Positions 1 to 6,697 of a DNA stretch of 6,697 nt are shown here, in pieces. The DNA is from Woeseiaceae bacterium (GTDB taxonomy: Bacteria > Acidobacteriota > Vicinamibacteria > Vicinamibacterales > UBA823). Position numbers and translations under genes: made by a program. The notes under the pieces were generated by a model. It did not search any database and was not told the DNA's origin. It saw only the letters and a program-made list of their open reading frames with translations. The stretch lies in contig NZSH01000034.1 in the NCBI GenBank assembly GCA_002696705.1, forward strand, positions 11,508-18,204. The letters are read 5' to 3'. The first letter of the stretch is position 1, and every line of letters starts with the position of its first letter.

Positions 1-458
1 GCAAATCGCAGGGCACCGCGTCCGGCAAGCAACCAGTGATCGGTGCGTTCCATGACTAAACGAGCCACCGAGCAGGGAGTTTTGATGTTTTCAATCGCCG
101 CAACTGCGCCAATATTGTTATTGTCGGCCCCGTTCATTACCGATGCATCGAGTTGTAAAAAACCGTCTTCGTTCGGATCGCCGCCGTAACCAACCGTGGT
201 ATCTCTCGGATCACTCTCAGAAATGTTCGTGCCCTTCTCAGCAGCGTCCATTGCCGATCCACCATTTAGCATTAAGTCGTAGGCAGTGGTCGTAATTTCC
301 TCCCGCACAAGTGGATTAGTTTTAGAGGTAACCACTAGGGGTCGCTTCGGGCTCGCAGCTTGAGAGGAACCTGCTGCAATAGATGTGACAGGAAGAATGG
401 CCCCAACACCGGTCATTCCGGATAGAAAGTGTCGACGACTGAGCTTTATTGAATGCAT
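1..458 (-). CDS. N4-(beta-N-acetylglucosaminyl)-L-asparaginase (glycosylasparaginase), Tat-exported, 3' end outside window
   Basis: This is the N-terminal part (152 complete codons) of an Ntn-hydrolase of the glycosylasparaginase/isoaspartyl peptidase family. Family members cleave the GlcNAc-asparagine bond of N-glycopeptides, or related beta-aspartyl bonds. The protein opens with a twin-arginine signal (S7-R8-R9-H-F-L-S) and a hydrophobic stretch to about residue 30. The mature part begins near RPLVVTS (39-45). Family blocks follow: NGGSAMDAAEKG (65-76), the glycosylasparaginase hallmark VGYGGDPNEDG (89-99), LDASVMNG (103-110) and a GAVAAI...VARLVMERT block (117-139). The catalytic threonine, at the autocleavage site, would lie beyond the left edge and cannot be checked. 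Full family proteins are about 330-350 residues. The ATG is preceded by AGGAGG. The gene lies 87 bases downstream of the sulfatase on the same strand, so co-transcription is possible. The family call is firm; true substrate is inferred. Confidence 0.9.
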   Translation of the reverse strand, partial: MHSIKLSRRHFLSGMTGVGAILPVTSIAAGSSQAASPKRPLVVTSKTNPLVREEITTTAYDLMLNGGSAMDAAEKGTNISESDPRDTTVGYGGDPNEDGFLQLDASVMNGADNNNIGAVAAIENIKTPCSVARLVMERTDHWLLAGRGALRF

Positions 459-462
459 GTGT

Positions 463-468
463 CCTCCT
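463..468 (-). promoter_or_regulatory. Ribosome binding site of the glycosylasparaginase gene
   Basis: A consensus AGGAGG on the minus strand lies 4 bases upstream of the ATG at 458. The spacing is slightly short, but the match is perfect and supports this start. The rest of the 87-base gap to the sulfatase stop shows no clear terminator, which is compatible with read-through from the sulfatase gene. Confidence 0.75.
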
Positions 469-545
469 GGCTACTACGACTAAGCATTAGGCTTCGGCCC
501 CGGATGGAGTCTGGTGAAAAACCATTTTGAGGCCTACTAGGTACA

Positions 546-2033
546 TCAAAAATATTTCTGGATAATCCATGGCGGCTGCCAGCGGTCAGGGCTTCGCTCC
601 AGCTTATCAATGTTCAATGTTCCGGTGTCTATGGATTCAGTAACAAGGCTCTGGGTATCGCCAACCCGCTGTTGCCACTCCACTAGTAAAGTCGTTAGCT
701 CTTCGACGCGCTTGGAGTGTGACGAGTCATTGACTAAATTCTGCATTTCATCTGGATCATCCTGCAGATCGAAGAGTTGCGTCCGATTGATCTGGGGATA
801 GCGAATAAGTTTGTAACGATTGTCCCGTACGGCCCGGGCCACGTCCGTGTAGGCCAAGAATAGTGAGTCTCGAATCTTTTCCTGTTCCCCAGTCCAGAGC
901 CCAGACAAATTCAAACCATCTAAATCAATAGGCGAAGGAATGTTTGCAAGCGCCGATATGGTCGGAAAGAGGTCGAACAGGTAGGTGAGGGCGACGGAGC
1001 TTCCATGGGGAATCTTGGGTCCGGTGATAATTAAGGGACTTCGTTGGCTATGTTCATACACCGACTGCTTACCGAGGAGTCCGTGCGAACCCACGGCGAG
1101 TCCGTGGTCTGCAGCATAGATGACATAGGTGTTCTCGGCATGTCCCGCTTCCTCTAATGCTTTAAGGATTCGACCAACCTGGGTATCGAGGTGCGAGATG
1201 AGGCCATAGTACTCTGCGATTTGATCTCGGATGAGCGCTGGAGTTCTAGGCCAGGCTGCGAGTTGCTCGTCACGAACTTGCATGTCGCCGATTTCGAAGG
1301 GATGGTGGGGCAAGAAGTTCAACGGTAGCGGAGGCAGGTTCTCATAATACATTTCACGATATGGCATTGGCGGCTGCCGGGGATCGTGCGGGGCCGTGAA
1401 CGCGACGTAAGCGTAAAAGGGTGCGTCCTCACTGTACGTGCGGAGGAACTCAATGACGGCGTCAGCGAATACCTCACTCGAAAAGCCCTCCTCTCGTTCG
1501 TTGATCAGCGTGCCATCCGGTGCAAGGTCCTGTAGCGGCACCCTGGTGTGGTCGCTCATGCCTCCGAAGAAGACCGCCTTGCCACGTTGAAAGGCCCTAA
1601 GCCAAGAAGATGGTCCGTTATGCCATTTTCCGGTTGCAAAGGTGGTGTAACCGTGTGCTCCAAGCAGTTCAGGCAAAAGGACGGTGTCATTGAGATCGTG
1701 TTGCACTCGAAAATATGCTTTGCCACTGTTAACCATTGCGCGACTCGGAATACACACTGCGCCGCTGTTTCCCCCCATGTTGTAGTTCGCAAGGAAACTG
1801 AATCCTTCACGGGCAAGTTGATCGATATTTGGGGTTGAAACGCCTGCATTGCCCCACGCTCCAATGGTGTCGGCACGTTGATCGTCAGCAAAGAGAAACA
1901 GGATGTTCGGACGATCGGGCTCGGGCGCACGGCAGGCGGAAAATAGAAGACAGACGATGCCGAGAGAAAGGCTGATCCTCTTTAGCGAGACGGGTGCCGA
2001 GGCTGGAATGTTCAAGATATGGATTGCAGGCAC
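546..2033 (-). CDS. Type I (formylglycine-dependent) sulfatase, probable lipoprotein
   Basis: This 495-residue arylsulfatase-type enzyme (Pfam Sulfatase) hydrolyses sulfate esters; the substrate cannot be read from sequence. The active site looks complete. Metal ligands are D50-D51 in FADDQRAD and D309-H310 in AADHG. C94 in CIPSR (94-98) is the residue to be oxidised to formylglycine. G135-K136-W137-H138, H216 in TAPHDPR and K322 in GLLGK fill the other catalytic positions. The C-terminus has the usual RYKLIRYP and LFDLQDDPDEMQNL blocks (407-433) and ends at WIIQKYF, so the gene is full length. The N-terminus has K19-R20, a hydrophobic stretch (21-33) and a lipobox-like LFSAC with C34, suggesting a Sec-exported lipoprotein. 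The start is GTG, without a visible Shine-Dalgarno; TTG at 2015 is the only nearby downstream alternative. Upstream the frame stays open to a stop at 2178-2180 but has no ATG, GTG or TTG. No formylglycine-generating enzyme is in the window. Confidence 0.95.
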   Translation of the reverse strand: MPAIHILNIPASAPVSLKRISLSLGIVCLLFSACRAPEPDRPNILFLFADDQRADTIGAWGNAGVSTPNIDQLAREGFSFLANYNMGGNSGAVCIPSRAMVNSGKAYFRVQHDLNDTVLLPELLGAHGYTTFATGKWHNGPSSWLRAFQRGKAVFFGGMSDHTRVPLQDLAPDGTLINEREEGFSSEVFADAVIEFLRTYSEDAPFYAYVAFTAPHDPRQPPMPYREMYYENLPPLPLNFLPHHPFEIGDMQVRDEQLAAWPRTPALIRDQIAEYYGLISHLDTQVGRILKALEEAGHAENTYVIYAADHGLAVGSHGLLGKQSVYEHSQRSPLIITGPKIPHGSSVALTYLFDLFPTISALANIPSPIDLDGLNLSGLWTGEQEKIRDSLFLAYTDVARAVRDNRYKLIRYPQINRTQLFDLQDDPDEMQNLVNDSSHSKRVEELTTLLVEWQQRVGDTQSLVTESIDTGTLNIDKLERSPDRWQPPWIIQKYF

Positions 2034-2209
2034 AAGCGTAAGCGTGATTTTATCCTGGGCTAATCGATTTTTGCACCTGAAACACGCCGGCGATCCATGG
2101 ACTGGGAACGAGTTACAATACCTAAGCCATACCGCTATATCAGGTGTTTTCTTGGATGCATGGGTATCTCGAATTACTCAGACCGAATAGTCAAAAGGAT
2201 GACTTGAGA
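2034..2209. promoter_or_regulatory. Divergent intergenic region between sulfatase and cytochrome/DUF1553 genes
   Basis: This 176-base spacer must carry the 5' signals of both divergent units. On the plus strand a TACAAT hexamer at 2114-2119 resembles a -10 box, but the position 17 bases upstream has no recognisable -35. On the minus strand a TAAAAT (plus coordinates 2047-2052) could serve the sulfatase, again with a poor -35. No operator, riboswitch or strong hairpin stands out. The regulatory role is inferred from gene orientation only. Confidence 0.4.
2193..2199 (+). promoter_or_regulatory. Probable ribosome binding site deciding the start of the cytochrome/DUF1553 gene
   Basis: AAAAGGA lies 10 bases upstream of the ATG at 2210. 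In-frame upstream starts exist (GTG 2144, ATG 2156, TTG 2204). Only the 2210 start combines this purine-rich site with a normal Sec signal peptide directly at the N-terminus; the GTG at 2144 would put 22 extra, non-signal-like residues before it. Confidence 0.5.
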
Positions 2210-5200
2210 ATGTTCTTCACTCTGAGGAAGGGATGCGGTGCTCGTCGTTGGACGACCCTCTACTGTGGACTCGCGGCGCTCATGGTGATTGGAGGCGCCT
2301 CCGCGGTTAGTGTTGAAGCACAAGAAACATCGGATGTCCCTCTTGATTTTCAAAGAGACGTTCGACCCATCCTGGCGGACAACTGCTTCCAGTGCCACGG
2401 TCCTGATGAGAGTGCGCGTAAAGCAGAGCTTCGTCTTGATACCGAAGGAGGGCTTTTCTTAGAGCGGACAAGTGGACATGCGGTGGTTCCTGGAAATTCA
2501 GAAGGAAGTCTCCTGTATCAGCGAATTACTCATGAAGATCAGAGACGGCGCATGCCGCCATCCCAAGCAAATAAGACTTTGTCGAATGAGAACATTAAGG
2601 CTCTCCAACGATGGATTGACGAAGGGGCGTCATGGGACCAGCACTGGGCATTTACGAGGATTGAGCGTCCTGAGCCTCCAGAACTTCCAGGCGATGGGTG
2701 GTCGCGAAACGCAATCGATCGGTTTGTTCTTGCAAAACTTCGAACGGAGGGCTTCACTTCAGCTCCTGAAGCGGATAGGCGAGCATTGGTGCGCAGACTC
2801 GCTCTGGACCTGACTGGGTTACCCCCAGAGCCTAAGGTTGTCGAACGGTTTTTGAGGGACGACTCAGGCGAAGCTTATGAAGCCTTAATTGAACGATTAC
2901 TCGAGTCCGAACATTGGGGGGAACACCGCGCTAGGTATTGGCTCGATGTGGCACGGTATGGCGATACCCACGGGATCCATATCGATAACTACCGTGAGAT
3001 GTACCCCTATCGTGATTGGGTGATCGAGGCTTTCAATAGTAATAAGCCCTTTGATGAATTCGCCGTCGAGCAGATCGCTGGCGATCGCCTGGCTGAACCC
3101 ACGCTAGACCAACTGATAGCTTCGGGTTTTCATCGGAACAACATCACAACTAACGAAGGCGGCGCTATTCCTGAAGAGTGGGAGGCTGTCTATGCCAAGG
3201 ACCGTGCCGATACAACGGGCACCGTATTTCTTGGCCTGACCGTGGGATGCGCTACTTGTCACGATCATAAATTCGATCCAATTACGCAGCGCGATTTTTA
3301 TGCGATGACGGCGTTCTTCCGAAACACGACCCAGTACGTAATGGACGGGAATGTGTCTGACACACCACCCATCTTGGTCGTGCCCGTGGACGAAGACCGC
3401 GAGCTCGGGCACTCACTGCGTATAGAAGCCGGTATCGTTGAGGGCGAGATTGTTAAGCGTGAGATGTCAGTGGGTAATCTGTTCAGCGAATGGATCGCAA
3501 CCGAGGAATATCGCCAACTTCAAGCCCCGCTCGAGACCTCAGCGCAGGTAATGACCCTCGTGCTTAAGGATTCCGAGCTCCCGGCCGTAGAGCAAGCGGG
3601 AGAGCTTCACGAAGTCCCACTTCATTCCGGCGCCGCAGTTGGTTCGGGCCCTCAGGGCGAGCTAGCGCTGGTGTTCGGCGAGGAGTCTTGGGCCGAACTA
3701 CCTTCCTTACCTTTAGACACTGACACGCCATTCTCATTAGGGATGTGGGTGTATACACCGGAAGATGGAGGAATTTTTTGGCTAGGTGGTCAGGCTGACC
3801 CACTCGATGGATTACGAGGGTGGAGAATTGAAATAGGAGAGCGGCAAATCTTTTTTCATATGGTTGGAGAGGAGAGTGCGGCGAACGGTGATCGCAAGGC
3901 ATTTCACCTATTCCCGAACAACCAAAAGAGGCTACCAGCCGGTGAATGGACCCACATTGTATTCACCTACGACGGTTCTGGGGAAAGAAGTGGACTTCGT
4001 GTGTACCCAGACGGGGAAGTTGTCGAAACAGAAGGAAGTGAGTTTTTTGCGGATGTTAGTGGCAGCATTCGAACAAACGAACCTTTCGTCTTGGGAAAAG
4101 GAATACTGGCGGCTGGCCCGACTGGGGATGAACCGCCACCACGATATTTCGCAGGTGGCCGAATTGCGGATCTTCGCATATTTAATCGCGTCCTGACGGT
4201 GCAAGAGGCCATGGTGTTGTCGACCTGGCCGACACTTCAGCAGGCGCGGGATAAGAGCCCTGCAGAGCTTAATTCTAAGGAGCGAGAAGCACTTCAATAC
4301 TTCTATCTCAGCGTGAAGGACGAGCCGTTTCGAAAGCTCGTGGCTCGGAGGCAGGAAATTGATCGAGAGTGGCGAGAAATCCGACGCCGAGGTGGTGTCA
4401 CTCATGTAATGAACGAACGAAGTGACACTGAGCCAGAAGCACGCGTACTATTTCGTGGGATGTATGACCAGCCACGGGAGCGGGTTGCCGCCGATGTGCC
4501 TGGTTTCTTACCCCGGATGGACAGTTCATTACCGAGGAACCGCCTAGGTTTAGCACGATGGATCGTTGATGAGTCGAATCCTCTAACCAGTCGAGTCGCG
4601 GTCAATCGTTTTTGGCAGGAGCTATTCGGAACCGGCTTAGTTCGGACGAGTGAGGATTTCGGGGCTCAAGGGGAGGCGCCTTCGCATCCGGCTCTTCTGG
4701 ATTGGCTTGCTGTCGAATTTCGAGAGACTGGGTGGGATGTGAAGCAGTTGTTTCGGACGATTGTCTCCTCCGCGACCTACCGTCAATCAGCACAGTCCAC
4801 CGAGCCGCAGCTCGAGCGCGATCGAGAGAACCGTCTACTATCTCGTGGTCCTCGTTTTCGAATGGATGCTGAAATGGTTCGTGATTATGCCCTCGCGAGC
4901 AGTGGTCTTTTGGTGCGAACAGTTGGTGGGCCAAGTGTTAGGCCCTATCAGCCTGAGGGTGTCTGGGAACGGGTAGCAATGCCTCAAAGTAACACCAGGA
5001 TTTATGAGCAGGGTGTTGGAGAGGAGTTGTATCGCCGGAGTCTATACACATTTTGGAAGCGGTCGGCGCCCCCAGCATCGATGGAAATCTTCAATGCTCC
5101 CACGCGAGAGATTTCGACGGTACGACGTGAGCGGACGAACACGCCTCTTCAGGCGTTGGTTACAATGAACGATCCTCAATTTATCGAGGCCTCCCGATAT

Positions 5201-5485
5201 TTTGCGCAGCGGGCCATGAGAGAGGCGGGCGAGTCCTCTACGCAACGCCTTGACTTTATCGCCTTAAGACTCCTAATGCGGTCGTTAAGTGAAGAAGAGG
5301 AGGCCGTGGCGCTGCGTTCCTATGCCCGATTATTGGAAGCATACGAAGCGGATCTTGTCCAGGCAAGACGTTTGTTAGCAGTAGGTAAGACTGAGCCGGA
5401 CCTATCGTTACCACTGGCCGAATCCGCCGCTTGGACCATGCTCCTGAGTCAGTTCATGAATCTGGATGAGGTTTTGAATAAGTAG
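2210..5485 (+). CDS. Planctomycete-type cytochrome c protein, PSCyt1-DUF1549(PSCyt2)-LamG-DUF1553(PSD1)
   Basis: This 1091-residue exported protein has a known modular architecture; its biochemical role is unknown. Residues 1-38 form a Sec signal peptide (basic RKGCGARR, then a hydrophobic core) with likely cleavage after VEA. PSCyt1 (about 48-150) has the haem site CFQCH (C59, C62, H63) and RRMPPS, whose M115 could be an axial ligand. The conserved DQHWAF follows at 143-148. DUF1549/PSCyt2 (about 163-373) has the LDLTGLPP block and a second haem motif, CATCHDHKFDPI (C347, C350, H351). A LamG/concanavalin-like beta-sandwich (about 488-663) contains FSLGMWVYT, EWTHIVFTYDG and IADLRIFNR, which usually indicate carbohydrate or ligand binding. 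DUF1553/PSD1 (about 773-1063) has the NPLTSRVAVNRFWQ, SHPALLDWL and RERTNTPLQALV blocks. The C-terminal TMLLSQFMNLDEVL is the usual family ending, so the gene is complete. Covalent haem attachment requires Sec export and fits the signal. The DUF1501 gene follows 28 bases downstream. Confidence 0.93.
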   Translation: MFFTLRKGCGARRWTTLYCGLAALMVIGGASAVSVEAQETSDVPLDFQRDVRPILADNCFQCHGPDESARKAELRLDTEGGLFLERTSGHAVVPGNSEGSLLYQRITHEDQRRRMPPSQANKTLSNENIKALQRWIDEGASWDQHWAFTRIERPEPPELPGDGWSRNAIDRFVLAKLRTEGFTSAPEADRRALVRRLALDLTGLPPEPKVVERFLRDDSGEAYEALIERLLESEHWGEHRARYWLDVARYGDTHGIHIDNYREMYPYRDWVIEAFNSNKPFDEFAVEQIAGDRLAEPTLDQLIASGFHRNNITTNEGGAIPEEWEAVYAKDRADTTGTVFLGLTVGCATCHDHKFDPITQRDFYAMTAFFRNTTQYVMDGNVSDTPPILVVPVDEDRELGHSLRIEAGIVEGEIVKREMSVGNLFSEWIATEEYRQLQAPLETSAQVMTLVLKDSELPAVEQAGELHEVPLHSGAAVGSGPQGELALVFGEESWAELPSLPLDTDTPFSLGMWVYTPEDGGIFWLGGQADPLDGLRGWRIEIGERQIFFHMVGEESAANGDRKAFHLFPNNQKRLPAGEWTHIVFTYDGSGERSGLRVYPDGEVVETEGSEFFADVSGSIRTNEPFVLGKGILAAGPTGDEPPPRYFAGGRIADLRIFNRVLTVQEAMVLSTWPTLQQARDKSPAELNSKEREALQYFYLSVKDEPFRKLVARRQEIDREWREIRRRGGVTHVMNERSDTEPEARVLFRGMYDQPRERVAADVPGFLPRMDSSLPRNRLGLARWIVDESNPLTSRVAVNRFWQELFGTGLVRTSEDFGAQGEAPSHPALLDWLAVEFRETGWDVKQLFRTIVSSATYRQSAQSTEPQLERDRENRLLSRGPRFRMDAEMVRDYALASSGLLVRTVGGPSVRPYQPEGVWERVAMPQSNTRIYEQGVGEELYRRSLYTFWKRSAPPASMEIFNAPTREISTVRRERTNTPLQALVTMNDPQFIEASRYFAQRAMREAGESSTQRLDFIALRLLMRSLSEEEEAVALRSYARLLEAYEADLVQARRLLAVGKTEPDLSLPLAESAAWTMLLSQFMNLDEVLNK

Positions 5486-5497
5486 TTCCGTCTTTGT

Positions 5498-5507
5498 GGG
5501 GAAAGGG
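5498..5507 (+). promoter_or_regulatory. Probable ribosome binding site of the DUF1501 gene
   Basis: GGGGAAAGGG sits 6 bases before the ATG at 5514, inside the 28-base gap after the DUF1553 stop. The gap has no terminator-like hairpin, which supports co-transcription. Confidence 0.5.
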
Positions 5508-5513
5508 CCGAGC

Positions 5514-6697
5514 ATGCACCCTGTTAAGGAAGCCATTCTTACTGAGACCAGGCGACAATTTTTTGGAAAGGTTGCCAAGGGAATAGGCGGTCTCGCTCTC
5601 TCGAGTCTGATGACCGAGGATTCGCTTGGAGCTGTTCAGGGCAGCGCTTCGCTTGGGGGCCTTCCATCGCTTCCGCACTTTGCACCAAAGGCAAAACGGT
5701 GCATCTATCTCCATATGATGGGAGGGCCGCCTCAGGTCGACCTGCTCGACTACAAGCCTCAAATGAGTGACTGGTTCGATCGGGACCTCCCGGATTCGAT
5801 CCGACAGGGTCAACGTTTAACCACCATGACTTCTGGACAGGCTCGTTTTCCGATTGCACCATCAGTGTTTAAGTTTCATCAATACGGCCAAAACGGTACC
5901 TGGGTCTCCGAGTTGCTTCCGTATACCGCGCGCATGGTTGACGAAATCGCGATTGTTCGATCGATGCATACAGAAGCGATTAACCATGAACCAGCGATTA
6001 CGTTCATTCAGACTGGTCAACAGATTTCAGGACGCCCGTGTGTGGGAGCTTGGTTTGCCTACGGACTCGGCAGCATGAATCGTGATTTGCCGACCTTCGT
6101 TGTGATGAACGCTGAACAAAGTCATCCCAAGTCCAACATTCAAGCGATTTCGGCGAAGATGTGGAGCTCGGGCTTCCTTTCGCCCGAGTATGCGGGGGTT
6201 GGCCTACGGCCTGGCGCCGACCCGGTTTTGTACTTGCGAAATCCTGAGGGGGTATCGCGGGACGTGCGGCGAAGGATGCTTGACGGACTTGGTGAGATGA
6301 ACCGTATTCATCATGAACAGATCGGGGATCCTGAAACGATGGCTCGGGTCCAGCAATACGAGATGGCATTCAGGATGCAGATGTCGGTATCGGAGATGGC
6401 CGACCTTTCTAGTGAACCGGAGAGTACGTTTGAGCGATGGGGCGAGGAAGCGAAGCAGCCAGGGAAGTTTCAAAACGCAACGCTGTTGGCTAGGCGGTTG
6501 ATCGAGCGGGACGTGCGATTTGTCCAAATCTACCACCGAGGATGGGATTTTCATACGGACTTACCGGAAGTACTTCCTGCGCAAGCTAAGGACGTAGACC
6601 GAGCCGCCTGGGCTCTCATCCAGGATTTAAAGGACCGGGGGCTATTTGAGGAGACATTGGTAATTTGGGGCGGAGAGTTCGGCCGGACGATTTATTC
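5514..6697 (+). CDS. DUF1501 family protein, Tat-exported, 3' end outside window
   Basis: The first 394 codons of a DUF1501 (PF07394) protein are present; members are usually about 450-490 residues, so perhaps 80 are missing. The family belongs to the alkaline phosphatase/sulfatase-like superfamily and is often annotated sulfatase-like, but no CxPSR formylglycine motif is visible here and the reaction is unknown. A twin-arginine motif (T12-R13-R14-Q-F-F) and a Gly/Ala/Leu-rich stretch (about 18-33) indicate Tat export. Family blocks are MMGGPPQVDLLDYKP (68-82), NHEPAITFIQTG (157-168), GWDFHTD (343-349) and VIWGGEFGRT (383-392). H158, D345, H347 and E388 are candidate metal or catalytic residues, judged only from conservation in the fold. 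It follows the cytochrome/DUF1553 gene by 28 bases, the standard partner arrangement in planctomycete-like genomes, so the products probably act on the same extracytoplasmic substrate. The start is fixed by the signal peptide and the purine-rich site upstream. Confidence 0.93.
   Translation, partial: MHPVKEAILTETRRQFFGKVAKGIGGLALSSLMTEDSLGAVQGSASLGGLPSLPHFAPKAKRCIYLHMMGGPPQVDLLDYKPQMSDWFDRDLPDSIRQGQRLTTMTSGQARFPIAPSVFKFHQYGQNGTWVSELLPYTARMVDEIAIVRSMHTEAINHEPAITFIQTGQQISGRPCVGAWFAYGLGSMNRDLPTFVVMNAEQSHPKSNIQAISAKMWSSGFLSPEYAGVGLRPGADPVLYLRNPEGVSRDVRRRMLDGLGEMNRIHHEQIGDPETMARVQQYEMAFRMQMSVSEMADLSSEPESTFERWGEEAKQPGKFQNATLLARRLIERDVRFVQIYHRGWDFHTDLPEVLPAQAKDVDRAAWALIQDLKDRGLFEETLVIWGGEFGRTIY

Noticed and set aside
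490..499. GGCTTCGGCC mini-hairpin between sulfatase and asparaginase genes as a terminator
   Set aside because: The stem is only 3 base pairs and there is no T-run after it on either strand.
1548..1838. 96-codon plus-strand open frame antisense to the sulfatase
   Set aside because: It overlaps the conserved catalytic region of the sulfatase, and its translation resembles no family I recognise.
2074..2146. Inverted 7-base repeat CACCTGA (2074-2080) / TCAGGTG (2140-2146) in the divergent spacer, a possible operator pair
   Set aside because: Arms are 59 bases apart and do not extend; a 7-base inverted match is expected about once by chance in a region of this size.
2144..2209. Upstream extension of the cytochrome/DUF1553 gene from GTG 2144 or ATG 2156
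   Set aside because: It would place 18-22 non-signal-like residues ahead of a normal Sec signal peptide and lacks a ribosome binding site; ATG 2210 fits better.
3932..4405. 157-codon minus-strand open frame inside the DUF1553 gene
   Set aside because: It is antisense to a well-conserved LamG/DUF1553 coding region, has no recognisable domain or ribosome site, and a composition expected of a shadow frame.
5539..6554. Several minus-strand open frames of 107-121 codons under the DUF1501 gene
   Set aside because: They are antisense to conserved DUF1501 blocks, mutually overlapping, and lack any start signals or family features.
1..6697. tRNA, rRNA, CRISPR, insertion sequence or phage signals
   Set aside because: No tRNA-like folds, spaced direct repeats, transposase motifs or terminal inverted repeats were seen; non-coding space is under 300 bases in total.

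Overview
The window holds four protein-coding genes in two divergent pairs, two of them cut by the window ends. The gene content (a planctomycete-type cytochrome/DUF1549/DUF1553 protein, its DUF1501 partner, and an exported sulfatase) points to a bacterium of the Planctomycetota/Verrucomicrobiota type, where these families are strongly expanded. They also occur in some Acidobacteriota, Gemmatimonadota and related environmental lineages, so the phylum is an inference. Base composition looks balanced by eye and is similar across the genes; nothing suggests a recently acquired island.

Minus strand (1-2033): a GTG-started type I (formylglycine) sulfatase with a probable lipoprotein signal is followed, 87 bases downstream on the same strand, by the first 152 codons of a Tat-exported N4-(beta-N-acetylglucosaminyl)-L-asparaginase (glycosylasparaginase). 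The rest of that gene runs off the left edge.

Divergent spacer (2034-2209): 176 bases between the sulfatase and the plus-strand genes must hold the 5' signals of both transcription units. No convincing promoter or operator can be read from it.

Plus strand (2210-6697): a 1091-residue Sec-exported protein with two CxxCH haem sites (PSCyt1, then PSCyt2/DUF1549), an inserted LamG-like domain, and a C-terminal PSD1/DUF1553 domain. After 28 bases comes a Tat-exported DUF1501 protein (alkaline phosphatase/sulfatase-like superfamily), truncated by the right edge after 394 codons. The two are almost certainly one operon.

All four products carry export signals, so the locus appears devoted to extracytoplasmic work. 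The sulfatase and the asparaginase suggest breakdown of sulfated glycans or glycoproteins. The cytochrome-DUF1553/DUF1501 pair is a widespread module whose biochemical function is, to my knowledge, not established, and it is the most interesting part of the window. There are no RNA genes, CRISPR arrays, insertion sequences or notable repeats. The remaining open frames are antisense or out-of-frame shadows of these four genes.
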